38,449 nucleotides of DNA. Origin: JAZOTM01 sp045657625 (GTDB taxonomy: Bacteria > Bacillota > Clostridia > Lachnospirales > Lachnospiraceae). The translations under genes and the position numbers were made by a program. The stretch is from NCBI GenBank assembly GCA_045657625.1, contig JAZOTM010000045.1, positions 1 through 38,449 of the forward strand, written 5' to 3'. The notes beneath the pieces are model-generated. The model was not told the DNA's origin and searched no databases. It worked only from the letters and a program-made list of their open reading frames with translations. Each line of letters starts with the position of its first letter. Positions within the stretch are counted from its first letter, which is position 1. This document shows positions 6,930 through 15,334 of this stretch, one piece after another.

Positions 6930-7988
6930 ATGGCAAAAGGTAAGTATGTGGCTTATGTGGGGACTTACACACACGAAAGAAGCATCGGAATTCACTTGTA
7001 TGATTTGGATGCAGAAAGTGGTGCTCTTACAAAGAGAAAAGTAGTTCCGATTAACAATCCTTCGGATTTAATTATTTCCAACAACAAAAAATTCCTTTAT
7101 TCCATTGAAGATGAAGGAGTGGCTGCGTTTGGAATTATGGAAGACGGGGATTTGGATCCAATCAATGAAAATTGGATCGGTGGTATGAGAGGCTGTTATA
7201 TCGAGATTGACGATTTGGATCGTTATTTGTTTATCGGTGGTTATCACGACGGTCGTGTTTCCATGATGAAGTTAAACGAAGACGGTAGTATCGGCGAAAT
7301 CGCAGACGGTGTATTCCACAAGGGGTTGGCACGCAGTGTTTCTCAACGCAATCACGTACCACATGTTACCTGTGTAAAATTGACTCCGGATCAGCAGTTC
7401 CTGTGCGCAGTGGACAGCGGATTGGATCAGGTGAAGATTTACCGTGTAGATTACGAAGAAGGACGTATTGAGCTGGCAGATATTTTGCGTTGCAATATGG
7501 ACTCTTCTCCACGTATGATTCGTTTCGGCAGAAACAGTCATTACGCATATGTGCTTTGTGAAATGGATAATTGCATTGATGTTTATCATTACAGTGTAGA
7601 AAACAACTTGCCTGTATTTGAAAAGATTCAGACAGTGGCTACCCTGGATCCAAAGGAAGACAGTACCGTGTGTGCAGCTTCCGGTATGGAGATTTCCCAC
7701 AATGGTCGTTATCTCTACTGCAGCAACGCAGGAATCAATACGGCAGCAGTATTTGAAATCGACGAATTGACCGGAAAACTTACCATGGTTTGTGAAAACA
7801 GCATTAGCGGCGACTATCCAAAGGTTATTGGTATTTATCCATCCGATGATTTCTTCATGAGTTTGAACCATGAGACGGATGAAATTACCACCTTTAAAGT
7901 GGACTTCGACAATAAGACCATTTTGATGAGAGGAAAACCAATTCATGTAAATACACCGAATTGTGTTTATATCCATAAAATATCATAA
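6930..7988 (+). CDS. beta-propeller lactonase family protein (6-phosphogluconolactonase-like)
   Basis: A 352-residue seven-bladed propeller of the YkgB/Pgl type. It starts with the family signature YVGTYTHERSIGIHLYDLD and carries repeated blade motifs (PSDLIISNNKKFLYSIED, VKLTPDQQFLCAVDSGLDQ, MEISHNGRYLYCSNAG, GIYPSDDFFMSLNHE). Relatives hydrolyse 6-phosphogluconolactone in the oxidative pentose phosphate pathway, but many paralogues have unknown substrates, so the reaction is not certain. It begins three bases after the trhP stop, with GGAGG inside the end of trhP, and ends at a strong terminator, so it is the last gene of this operon. Confidence 0.82.
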   Translation: MAKGKYVAYVGTYTHERSIGIHLYDLDAESGALTKRKVVPINNPSDLIISNNKKFLYSIEDEGVAAFGIMEDGDLDPINENWIGGMRGCYIEIDDLDRYLFIGGYHDGRVSMMKLNEDGSIGEIADGVFHKGLARSVSQRNHVPHVTCVKLTPDQQFLCAVDSGLDQVKIYRVDYEEGRIELADILRCNMDSSPRMIRFGRNSHYAYVLCEMDNCIDVYHYSVENNLPVFEKIQTVATLDPKEDSTVCAASGMEISHNGRYLYCSNAGINTAAVFEIDELTGKLTMVCENSISGDYPKVIGIYPSDDFFMSLNHETDEITTFKVDFDNKTILMRGKPIHVNTPNCVYIHKIS

Positions 7989-7996
7989 GATTTTAG

Positions 7997-8026
7997 AAGC
8001 CCGGAGTTTGATTTCCGGGCTTTTTT
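7997..8026 (+). terminator. intrinsic terminator after the lactonase gene
   Basis: A 9-bp stem (AAGCCCGGA / TCCGGGCTT) with an 8-nt loop is followed by a T run (8021-8026). It is a clean end for the mtaB-to-lactonase block. Confidence 0.9.
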
Positions 8027-8079
8027 CTGCCATATGGATTTCCCTATGACAGGAGAATAAAAAACGAGGAGGCATGTGT

Positions 8080-9648
8080 TTGAAAGAGCGTAAATATAAG
8101 ATCAGCAAATTAAAACCGGATGTGAAGGGAGCCATTGCACCGACCATTGTAGTGACCTTAATTTTCTTTATCACCTACTTTGGGTTTGGGGCAGAGAACA
8201 GCATGATTGGGCCTTTTGCCACGCTTGCATTTTTACGACTACGGTCCATGCACAATCATTATGAATGCTTGATCAAAAACTTTTTGATTTATATGGTGAT
8301 GGCGGTTTTGGCCTTTTTTGCAGTGATGAACTTGCCTCTTTGCATGCTGGTAAATGCAGCAGGCCTGTTTTGGATTGGATATCTTTTGATTGACGAATAC
8401 AATCCCACCAACTATTTTCCGGCAGGGATGGCGCTTATCTTTTTCCAGATTGCGCCGATTTACACCTGGGATGCTTTGGCCACCAGACTGGCAGCCTTAC
8501 TGGCATCGGCAGTGATTGTCCTTGTGTTTGTGGTGATATTGGCACAGTTTGATAAAAATAGAGAGCCTTTGATTTCCTATATTCAGGAAGGATTTTCTAT
8601 TTGTAAAAAGCAATTGGAGCTTTGGAAAAAAGAGGGTGAGGTAGAAGAAGCAGAACTGGAACATTTGCACCATGCCCTTTGTGACGTGAATAAGAAGTGC
8701 AGTGGGCAGATTTATGCCACCAACCGCGCCATGTTACGAAAAAAATGCAGAGCCAATTGGTACTGTCATTTTATAGCGGTATTCCAGGTGATGAATTATT
8801 TGACGGACAAGGCAGAAATGGAAGAGTCCAAGGAAAATTTAGAAAAGGCAAATAGCTTATATGAAAAATTCTCCCATGAATTTGAGACCGTGACACCGGA
8901 ACCGGAGTATGACAAGTTGAATTTCCGTATTCGAAAACCGGATATGCGAAGCTTCCGTTTGCGTTTTGCATTGCGTCAGCTTTTGGTGGTGCCCCCATGT
9001 TTGGTCTTTGCCTGGGCCAGCCAGTTGCAGAATGCTTATTGGCTTGTAATTTCTGTATTCTTTATGATGGTGCCTTTGACAGACCATACGGTGCAACGCA
9101 TTCGACAGCGTGTAGCCGGAACCGTGGCTGGAGTCTTGATTTGCTTTGGCTTGTTTTACTTGTTCCCATCGTTCTGGGCGCGGGTTTTGATTATGACCAT
9201 TGCAAACTTTATGATTTACGGCGCAGATGGCTATGGACCGACGGTGGCTTATATTACTTGCTCTGCTTTGGCGGTGCAGACTTTGGATGCCACAGTGTCC
9301 ATAGTTCTTTTGGAGCGTTTGGTTTATACCTTTATCGGTGCGCTGATTGCCCTTTTGGCAAATCGTTGGATTTTCCCGATTCGTGCCAGAAAGCAAATTT
9401 TGTATTTAGAGGAATTGATCCGCAATTTGCGAGAAGAATTGACCGCATATCCGCCGGATGCCATTGGAGAACATCCGTCCTTTGTGAAGGAAATCAATCA
9501 AAGAATCGTAAAGAATTATATGTTGATGCAACGCTTGGAGGATATGTATCGTATGCATGCAGTGGAGGCCAAGGAAGAAGATTTCCGGAAGTTCCAGAAG
9601 CAGCATATGACCTTCTTAGCAGAATACATGTCAAAGTACATGGTGTAA
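8080..9648 (+). CDS. FUSC family membrane protein (aromatic acid exporter-like)
   Basis: About 522 residues in two similar halves, each a bundle of hydrophobic segments followed by a soluble region. Membrane segments fall at about residues 20-130 (for example FLIYMVMAVLAFFAVM, ALIFFQIAPIY) and again at about 305-435. This is the fusaric-acid-resistance/ArAE exporter plan; the substrate is unknown. The start is probably TTG at 8080: AGGAGG at 8067-8072 is 7 nt from this TTG but only 1 nt from the in-frame ATG at 8074, too close to use. The gene stands alone between a terminator and a convergent operon. Confidence 0.8.
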   Translation: MKERKYKISKLKPDVKGAIAPTIVVTLIFFITYFGFGAENSMIGPFATLAFLRLRSMHNHYECLIKNFLIYMVMAVLAFFAVMNLPLCMLVNAAGLFWIGYLLIDEYNPTNYFPAGMALIFFQIAPIYTWDALATRLAALLASAVIVLVFVVILAQFDKNREPLISYIQEGFSICKKQLELWKKEGEVEEAELEHLHHALCDVNKKCSGQIYATNRAMLRKKCRANWYCHFIAVFQVMNYLTDKAEMEESKENLEKANSLYEKFSHEFETVTPEPEYDKLNFRIRKPDMRSFRLRFALRQLLVVPPCLVFAWASQLQNAYWLVISVFFMMVPLTDHTVQRIRQRVAGTVAGVLICFGLFYLFPSFWARVLIMTIANFMIYGADGYGPTVAYITCSALAVQTLDATVSIVLLERLVYTFIGALIALLANRWIFPIRARKQILYLEELIRNLREELTAYPPDAIGEHPSFVKEINQRIVKNYMLMQRLEDMYRMHAVEAKEEDFRKFQKQHMTFLAEYMSKYMV

Positions 9649-9688
9649 TGTGTAATGTGAACGAATATCATGTAATACAAGTACAGGA

Positions 9689-10279
9689 TTAAGAAAACAA
9701 TTTTTTGTATACTTCTTCGGCACACTGCAACAAAGGCTGAAACAGCAGGTCCATTTCTAATTCCTTTGGAAAATCTTCCAATACAAAATTCAATTCCTGA
9801 ACGACTTTTTCCGAAAGGGAATCTTCGCTCAAAGGAAGAAAACCTAACAGTTTCGAACTGTAGGTCTTGTCTGTCTTGCAGGATTCCAGATAGAAAAGGA
9901 AGAAGGACTTCCATTCCAAACGCTGCAAAGACTGTTCTTCCTGGGAAAGGGAAGAGTAGTTGTACAGTCCGAAGGTGGTGGCATAAGCTTCCCAGTTCTT
10001 TGGAACTTTCTTTTTATTGAAAAAAGTAATGCCGTTTTCTGCGGACATTCTCATATAAAGCCAGGTCTGCATGAACAAGTCCAAATAGTAGTTGGGCTTT
10101 TCTTCGTAACGCTGATGGAAAAAAGCTTCCATGCTACAGGCTTCTTTTTTGGTCTCCGGAATTTCTTCCTGGATGTTTAAAATCTGTAATTTTTCCTCTC
10201 CGGTTTTGGCGTAGTAATAGTTCTGCGGCCAAGGACGGGAGACAGGTTCTTCCTGTGCTTTGTATTGGGTTTCAATCAT
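9689..10279 (-). CDS. conserved hypothetical protein downstream of aroC (possibly DUF6553)
   Basis: A 196-residue soluble protein with no signal peptide or membrane segment. It is rich in aromatic residues and Glu/Lys, with a likely all-helical second half (PKNWEAYATTFGLYNY, LEWKSFFLFYLESC). I do not recognise a catalytic motif. Similar small proteins in Lachnospiraceae have been grouped as DUF6553; I recall this rather than derive it, so treat it as tentative. The ATG lies three bases beyond the aroC stop on the same strand, so the two genes are co-transcribed and probably translationally coupled. It converges with the FUSC gene; no clear terminator is seen in the 40-nt gap. Confidence 0.6.
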   Translation of the reverse strand: MIETQYKAQEEPVSRPWPQNYYYAKTGEEKLQILNIQEEIPETKKEACSMEAFFHQRYEEKPNYYLDLFMQTWLYMRMSAENGITFFNKKKVPKNWEAYATTFGLYNYSSLSQEEQSLQRLEWKSFFLFYLESCKTDKTYSSKLLGFLPLSEDSLSEKVVQELNFVLEDFPKELEMDLLFQPLLQCAEEVYKKLFS

Positions 10280-10282
10280 CGT

Positions 10283-11392
10283 TTAGTCCTCAATCGGTTT
10301 ATAAATATGTTCCAGTTTGGACAGGGAAGAAGTGGCATTTTGCAGGAATAAGTCTGCAATGGTAATGGCTGCCATGGCTTCTACCACTACGACGGCCCTT
10401 GGAACGATAATGGGGTCGTGGCGTCCTTTGATCTCAATGGTAACGTTTTCACCATTCCGATTTACGGTGCGCTGGGGTTGGGATATGGAAGGAGTGGGTT
10501 TTACAGCAACCCGATAAGTCAGGGGAGCTCCATCACTAAATCCACCTAATACACCACCGGAATGATTTGTCTCTTTCTTTATTGTACCATTCTCTGCCAC
10601 AAATGTATCGTTATTTTTGGAACCAAGAGATTCGCATACGGAAAAACCGTCGCCAATTTCAAATCCTTTTACGGAACCAACGGAAAACATGGCTTTTCCA
10701 AGGCATGCATCTAATTTATCAAAAACCGGTTCTCCAAGACCTACCGGCAGACCGTAAACGGCACCTTGAATCATGCCGCCGGAAGAATCCTGATTTTGGA
10801 TACAGGTCTCTAAGTATGCCTGCGCTTCTTTGGCTGCTTCGGCATCCGGCATATAAAGGGGATTGCGGAAAGCTTCTTCGTAATCAAAGGCTTCCGAGCG
10901 AATATTTACCGGACCGATTTTGGCGGTGTAGGTCTCGAAACGAATGCCAAAATGGGAGAGAAGCTTGGCGCAAACAGCACCGGCTGCTACACGGCCAATG
11001 GTTTCTCTACCGGAGGAACGTCCGCCTCCGCGGTAATCACGAAATCCATATTTTTCATCAAAGCCAAAGTCTGCATGGCCGGGACGATACACATTTGCAA
11101 TATTGGAATAATCTTTGGAATGCTGATCCTCATTGAATACCACCAAAGAGATGGGTGTGCCGGTGGTTTTTCCTTCGAAAACACCGGATAAAATTTGAAC
11201 GGAATCTGCTTCGGAACGAGCCGTAGTGAATTTGGACTGTCCCGGTTTTCTTCTATCTAAGAATGGTTGAATATCTGCTTCAGAAAGGGGAAGGCCTGCC
11301 GGACAGCCGTCGATGACGACACCGATGCCTTTTCCGTGTGACTCTCCCCAAGTAGTGATTTGCAAGATTTTGCCTAATGTTGAACCCGCCAT
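10283..11392 (-). CDS. aroC: chorismate synthase
   Basis: Converts 5-enolpyruvylshikimate-3-phosphate to chorismate with reduced FMN, the last shared step of aromatic amino acid synthesis. The 369-residue protein carries the three family signatures: GESHGKGIGVVIDG (residues 16-29), the FMN-binding stretch FRDYRGGGRSSGRETIGR, and the C-terminal RHDPIIVPRAVVVVE. Length and motifs are standard for the monofunctional bacterial enzyme. No other shikimate genes are nearby. Transcription starts at a promoter that overlaps the tgt promoter. Confidence 0.95.
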   Translation of the reverse strand: MAGSTLGKILQITTWGESHGKGIGVVIDGCPAGLPLSEADIQPFLDRRKPGQSKFTTARSEADSVQILSGVFEGKTTGTPISLVVFNEDQHSKDYSNIANVYRPGHADFGFDEKYGFRDYRGGGRSSGRETIGRVAAGAVCAKLLSHFGIRFETYTAKIGPVNIRSEAFDYEEAFRNPLYMPDAEAAKEAQAYLETCIQNQDSSGGMIQGAVYGLPVGLGEPVFDKLDACLGKAMFSVGSVKGFEIGDGFSVCESLGSKNNDTFVAENGTIKKETNHSGGVLGGFSDGAPLTYRVAVKPTPSISQPQRTVNRNGENVTIEIKGRHDPIIVPRAVVVVEAMAAITIADLFLQNATSSLSKLEHIYKPIED

Positions 11393-11404
11393 GATGCGTA
11401 CCTC

Positions 11405-11433
11405 TTGTCTTTCTAATTTTTCTTAAGTATAAT
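11405..11433 (+). promoter_or_regulatory. promoter of tgt
   Basis: TTGTCT (11405-11410) and a perfect TATAAT (11428-11433) are separated by 17 nt. It predicts a 43-nt leader before tgt. Its -10 box overlaps the -10 box of the divergent aroC promoter. Confidence 0.75.
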
Positions 11434-11454
11434 AGATTAGGTTTTTCATGACAA
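11426..11454 (-). promoter_or_regulatory. promoter of aroC
   Basis: On the minus strand TTGTCA (11449-11454) and TATACT (11426-11431) are separated by 17 nt, giving a leader of about 27 nt before the aroC ATG. Four bases of the -10 box are shared with the tgt -10 box. Confidence 0.7.
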
Positions 11455-11482
11455 GAGAAACAAAGAAGAAATGAGGTTAAGC

Positions 11483-12625
11483 ATGTACGAATTATTAAAA
11501 CAGGACGGACGTGCAAAAAGAGGCGTATTTCACACAGTTCACGGGGATATTCAGACCCCGGTTTTTATGAATGTAGGAACCGTTGCAGCCATCAAAGGTG
11601 CGGTGTCGACCGATGATTTGAAGACCATTGGCACCCAGGTGGAATTGTCAAATACGTATCATTTACATGTACGTACCGGAGATAAACTCATAAAGGAGTT
11701 AGGTGGTTTGCATTCCTTTATGAAATGGGACAAGCCGATTCTTACGGATTCCGGCGGATTTCAGGTGTTTTCTCTGGCTGGACTTCGTAAAATCAAAGAA
11801 GAAGGTGTTACCTTCCGCTCACATATAGACGGACATAAGATTTTTATGGGTCCGGAAGAAAGTATGCAGATTCAGTCGAATTTGGCATCTACCATTGCCA
11901 TGGCGTTTGATGAATGTCCACCGGCATTGGCAGAGAGAAAATATGTGGAAGATTCGGTGGCGCGTACCACACGTTGGTTAGAACGCTGCAAAAAGGAAAT
12001 GGCTCGCTTAAACAGCTTGCCGGATACCATTAATAAACAGCAGATGTTGTTTGGAATCAATCAGGGTGCGGTCATGGATGATATCCGTATTGACCATGCC
12101 AAGCGGATTTCCGAAATGGATTTGGATGGTTATGCGGTAGGTGGTCTTGCGGTTGGTGAGACCCATGAACAGATGTATCACATTTTGGATGTGACGGTAC
12201 CGCATTTGCCTTTGGAAAAACCGACCTACTTGATGGGGGTTGGTACACCGGCCAATATTTTGGAAGCGGTAGACCGTGGGGTAGATTTCTTTGATTGCGT
12301 ATATCCTAGTAGAAATGGTCGTCATGGCCATGTATATACCAACCAGGGCAAGTTAAACCTGTTCAATCAGAAATACGAAAAAGACTTATCTGTCATCGAA
12401 GAAGGCTGTCAGTGCCCGGCTTGTAAGGGTGGCTACTCCAGAGCTTATATCAGACATTTACTCAAGGCAAAGGAAATGCTTGGTATGCGTTTCTGCGTAT
12501 TGCACAACTTGGCGTTCTACAACCACATGATGGAAGAAATTCGAGACGCCATTGATACAGGAAATTACCAATCCTATAAAGAAGAAAAATTGTACGGCAT
12601 GAAACTGGGCGAAGAGAAGAAGTAG
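11483..12625 (+). CDS. tgt: tRNA-guanine transglycosylase
   Basis: Exchanges guanine 34 for the queuosine precursor preQ1 in GUN-decoding tRNAs. The 380 residues show the substrate-pocket motif DSGGFQVFSL, the GGLAVGE loop, the nucleophile Asp271 in FFDCVYPSRNGRHG, and the zinc site CQCPAC ... H in the C-terminal part. The frame opens at an ATG at 11471, but GAGG at 11473-11476 positions the ribosome on the ATG at 11483. It is followed by yajC, a common pairing in bacteria, though here yajC has its own promoter. Confidence 0.95.
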   Translation: MYELLKQDGRAKRGVFHTVHGDIQTPVFMNVGTVAAIKGAVSTDDLKTIGTQVELSNTYHLHVRTGDKLIKELGGLHSFMKWDKPILTDSGGFQVFSLAGLRKIKEEGVTFRSHIDGHKIFMGPEESMQIQSNLASTIAMAFDECPPALAERKYVEDSVARTTRWLERCKKEMARLNSLPDTINKQQMLFGINQGAVMDDIRIDHAKRISEMDLDGYAVGGLAVGETHEQMYHILDVTVPHLPLEKPTYLMGVGTPANILEAVDRGVDFFDCVYPSRNGRHGHVYTNQGKLNLFNQKYEKDLSVIEEGCQCPACKGGYSRAYIRHLLKAKEMLGMRFCVLHNLAFYNHMMEEIRDAIDTGNYQSYKEEKLYGMKLGEEKK

Positions 12626-12639
12626 GATTGAAAATTCAC

Positions 12640-12668
12640 TTGTAGGTCGCTTGGATTTTGTGTAAAAT
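12640..12668 (+). promoter_or_regulatory. promoter of yajC
   Basis: TTGTAG (12640-12645) and TAAAAT (12663-12668) are separated by 17 nt, directly after the tgt stop. The predicted leader is about 22 nt, containing a GAGGAGG ribosome binding site. Confidence 0.55.
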
Positions 12669-12696
12669 GGTCAAGATAAATAGAGGAGGAACGAAT

Positions 12697-13020
12697 ATGT
12701 CAATTTTATTAACAGATACTACATCTGCAACAGGAAGCAGCCTTGTAATGATCGGCTGGATTGTAATTATGTTCGTGGCTATGTATTTCCTTATGATACG
12801 TCCACAGCAGAAAGAACAGAAAAAGAAAACAGAAATGATGAACACTTTGGAAGTAGGGGATACCGTACTTACAACCAGTGGTTTTTACGGTACTGTAATT
12901 GATGTAGATGACGATACTGTAATCGTTGAATTCGGTAGCAACCGTAACTGCCGTATTCCAATGCAGAAGGCAGCAATTGCAGCAATTGAAAAGCCTGATG
13001 AAGCTTCATCTGATAAATAA
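12697..13020 (+). CDS. yajC: preprotein translocase subunit YajC
   Basis: A 107-residue single-pass membrane protein. The segment at about residues 14-36 (VMIGWIVIMFVAMYFLMIRP) is followed by the family motif RPQQKEQKK and the C-terminal domain GDTVLTTSGFYGTV...VIVEFG. YajC associates with SecDF at the Sec translocon. The open frame begins 13 codons upstream, but GAGGAGG selects the ATG at 12697. In many bacteria secD and secF follow; here a ROK kinase gene follows instead. Confidence 0.92.
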   Translation: MSILLTDTTSATGSSLVMIGWIVIMFVAMYFLMIRPQQKEQKKKTEMMNTLEVGDTVLTTSGFYGTVIDVDDDTVIVEFGSNRNCRIPMQKAAIAAIEKPDEASSDK

Positions 13021-13045
13021 GAGACTCGAATAAAAGGGGAAAACG

Positions 13046-13984
13046 ATGAAAGAATATGGTGTTGGAATTGACGTAGGTGGTACTACAGTCAAAATTGGGA
13101 TTTTTAAAAACGATGGAACACTTCTTGAAAAATGGGAGATTCCAACAGACACTTCCAATGCAGGAGAAAACATTTTATCTGACATTGCTGCAGCAGTAAA
13201 TGCAAAGCTTGCAGAAATGAAGATTGAAAAAGACGATGTAGAAGGAATCGGAATTGGTGTTCCGGGACCTGTTGTAAATGAAAGCTCTGTCCAGATGTGT
13301 GTAAACTTGGGCTGGGGCGAGAAAAATATTGCAGAAGAAATGCAAAATTTAACCGGATTTTCTGTAAAAGTCGGTAACGATGCCAATGTTGCAGCCCTCG
13401 GCGAAATGTGGATGGGTGGCGGAAAAGGCCATAGCAACGTGCTTATGGTTACCCTTGGTACCGGCGTAGGTGGCGGATTGATCATCGATGGCAAGATCAT
13501 CGAAGGAAGCCATGGAGCAGGTGCGGAAATCGGACATATCACAGTGAATTCCAACGAAAGCGATGCTTGCAACTGTGGTAGAAAAGGTTGTTTGGAGCAG
13601 TATTGTTCTGCAACCGGAATCGTACGTATGACAAAGAAATTGTTGGAAAAAGTAGATACTGCATCTACACTTCGCGAAGGCGAAATTTCTGCAAAATCTA
13701 TTTTTGATGCTGCAAAGGCTGGAGATGGTTTGGCAAAACAGTCCACTTTGGATTTTGCCAATGTTTTGGCGAGAGCCCTTAGCACCATTTCTTGTGTTGC
13801 AGATCCGGATATGGTTGTCATCGGCGGAGGCGTTTCTAAGGCAGGACAGATTTTGATTGACGAAATCGAAAATGCTTATAAGGGATTTGCTTTCGGACCA
13901 TGCAAGGATACCAAGTTTACTTTAGCAGAACTTGGAAATGATGCCGGTATGTACGGTTGTGCAAAAATGATTTTTCATCAGTAA
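13046..13984 (+). CDS. glcK: ROK family glucokinase
   Basis: A 312-residue sugar kinase of the ROK family, probably ATP-dependent glucokinase feeding glycolysis. It has the N-terminal phosphate-binding motif GIDVGGTTVKIGIF (7-20), the sugar-binding EIGHITVN, and the ROK zinc motif CNCGRKGCLEQYC. The catalytic Asp is in GNDANVAALGE, and VTLGTGVGGG forms the second phosphate loop. ROK kinases can also act on N-acetylmannosamine or fructose, so glucose is the likely but unproven substrate. It lies 25 nt after yajC with an AAGGGG site and ends at a strong terminator. Confidence 0.88.
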   Translation: MKEYGVGIDVGGTTVKIGIFKNDGTLLEKWEIPTDTSNAGENILSDIAAAVNAKLAEMKIEKDDVEGIGIGVPGPVVNESSVQMCVNLGWGEKNIAEEMQNLTGFSVKVGNDANVAALGEMWMGGGKGHSNVLMVTLGTGVGGGLIIDGKIIEGSHGAGAEIGHITVNSNESDACNCGRKGCLEQYCSATGIVRMTKKLLEKVDTASTLREGEISAKSIFDAAKAGDGLAKQSTLDFANVLARALSTISCVADPDMVVIGGGVSKAGQILIDEIENAYKGFAFGPCKDTKFTLAELGNDAGMYGCAKMIFHQ

Positions 13985-13989
13985 AACAA

Positions 13990-14028
13990 AACAACTATTC
14001 TTCAGTTCAGAAGGATAGTTGTTTTTTT
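13990..14028 (+). terminator. intrinsic terminator after the glucokinase gene
   Basis: A 13-bp stem with one G-U pair (arms 13990-14002 and 14011-14023), an 8-nt loop and a run of seven T residues. It separates the tgt-yajC-glcK block from the amino-acid operon. Confidence 0.9.
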
Positions 14029-14045
14029 GTACCATTTTTGAGGAC

Positions 14046-14158
14046 TTGACATAATATAGCTTTATGCAATAAAAGTGTTTTATAACCACGCGTTATGGAT
14101 TGCATACGAAATTAAAATAGGTAGAAGTGTTGAATTTCTAGTTATTATTATTTATATT
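14046..14158 (+). promoter_or_regulatory. promoter region of the leuB-ilvD-ilvB-ser operon
   Basis: The better promoter is TTGAAT (14130-14135) with TATATT (14153-14158) at 17-nt spacing, giving a leader of about 50 nt. Further upstream a consensus TTGACA (14046-14051) is followed by a poorer, TG-preceded AATAAA, a possible second promoter. A short inverted repeat (ATAAC/GTTAT, 14082-14096) lies between them. I see no T-box motif and no leader peptide, so the amino-acid control signal, if any, is not obvious. Confidence 0.5.
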
Positions 14159-14214
14159 ATATTTAATGGGCTTTTCTATATTAAAGTCATAAAATGAAAA
14201 AAAGGTGAGAAAAA

Positions 14215-15318
14215 ATGGAGTTTTCAGTAGGAGTTATTTCCGGCGACGGCATCGGACCGGAGATTGTGACAGAAGCAAAAAAAGTATTAGATACAGTTGG
14301 GGAAAAGTATGGACATACCTTCCATTACACAGACATTTTAATGGGAGGTTGTTCTATTGATGCGACAGGCGTGCCTTTGACAGACGAAGCCATTGCACAG
14401 GCGAAAGCATCGGATGCGGTTTTGATGGGTTCCATCGGTGGCAATACCGCCACTTCTCCGTGGTACAAGTTGGAGCCATCCCTTCGTCCGGAAGCCGGTC
14501 TTTTAAAACTACGTAAGTCTTTGAACTTATTTGCAAATTTAAGACCTGCCTATTTGTACGAAGAATTAAAAGAGGCTTGCCCACTGCGAGAGGACATCAT
14601 CGGTGACGGTTTTGACATGCTCATTATGAGAGAGTTGACCGGTGGCCTTTACTTTGGAAAGAGAAGTACAGAAGAAGTGGACGGTGTGATGACAGCTGTG
14701 GACACTTTGACTTACACAGAAGAGGAGATTCGCCGCATTGTGATTCGTGGCTTTGATATCGCACGTAAGAGACGGAAAAAAGTGACCAGCGTGGATAAGG
14801 CCAACGTACTTGATTCCTCCAGACTTTGGAGAAAAGTGGTAGAAGAAGTGGCAAAGGATTATCCGGATGTTACTTACGAACATATGTTAGTAGACAACTG
14901 CGCAATGCAGCTTGTAAAGGATCCGAAACAGTTCGACGTGATTTTAACGGAGAACATGTTTGGGGATATTTTATCGGATGAAGCCAGTATGGTGACCGGC
15001 TCCATCGGTATGTTGTCTTCGGCTAGTTTGAATGAGACCAAGTTTGGCTTGTATGAGCCAAGTGGCGGTTCTGCTCCGGATATTGCAGGAAAGGGTATTG
15101 CAAACCCAATTGCAACCATTTTATCCGCAGCGATGATGCTTCGTTATTCCTTTGATTTGGACAAAGAAGCAGACGCCATTGAAGAGGCTGTGAAGGTGGT
15201 ATTGAAAAAAGGATATCGTACCATTGATATCATGCCTCAAGAAGAGGAAAAGAAAAAAGATGTGACTCAGATTGGCACGAAGGAAATGGGAGATGCAATC
15301 TGCGAAGCATTGAAATAG
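14215..15318 (+). CDS. leuB: 3-isopropylmalate dehydrogenase
   Basis: Oxidative decarboxylation of 3-isopropylmalate in leucine synthesis, NAD-dependent. The 367 residues carry GDGIGPEIV at the N-terminus, the substrate-binding arginines around LRKSLNLFANLRPA, the MRELTGGLYFG motif and the late signature (NMFGDILSDEASMVTGSIGML). It is full length with a GGTGAG ribosome binding site. leuA, leuC and leuD are not in the window. It is the first gene of a seven-gene run with gaps of at most 26 nt. Confidence 0.93.
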   Translation: MEFSVGVISGDGIGPEIVTEAKKVLDTVGEKYGHTFHYTDILMGGCSIDATGVPLTDEAIAQAKASDAVLMGSIGGNTATSPWYKLEPSLRPEAGLLKLRKSLNLFANLRPAYLYEELKEACPLREDIIGDGFDMLIMRELTGGLYFGKRSTEEVDGVMTAVDTLTYTEEEIRRIVIRGFDIARKRRKKVTSVDKANVLDSSRLWRKVVEEVAKDYPDVTYEHMLVDNCAMQLVKDPKQFDVILTENMFGDILSDEASMVTGSIGMLSSASLNETKFGLYEPSGGSAPDIAGKGIANPIATILSAAMMLRYSFDLDKEADAIEEAVKVVLKKGYRTIDIMPQEEEKKKDVTQIGTKEMGDAICEALK

Positions 15319-15334
15319 AAAGAAGGTTTTGCAA

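Noticed and set aside
8997..9692. 231-codon plus-strand frame inside the FUSC gene
   Set aside because: It is an alternative frame of a real membrane-protein gene; the Cys/Leu/Tyr-rich product is a shadow and no start signal is seen.
10567..11136. 189-codon plus-strand frame opposite aroC
   Set aside because: It is antisense to an intact chorismate synthase gene; the product is Arg/Trp/Leu-rich with no family features.
13985..14214. possible T-box or leader-peptide attenuator before leuB
   Set aside because: There is no T-box sequence, no terminator/antiterminator pair and no short peptide rich in Leu, Val or Ile; only promoter-like boxes are visible.
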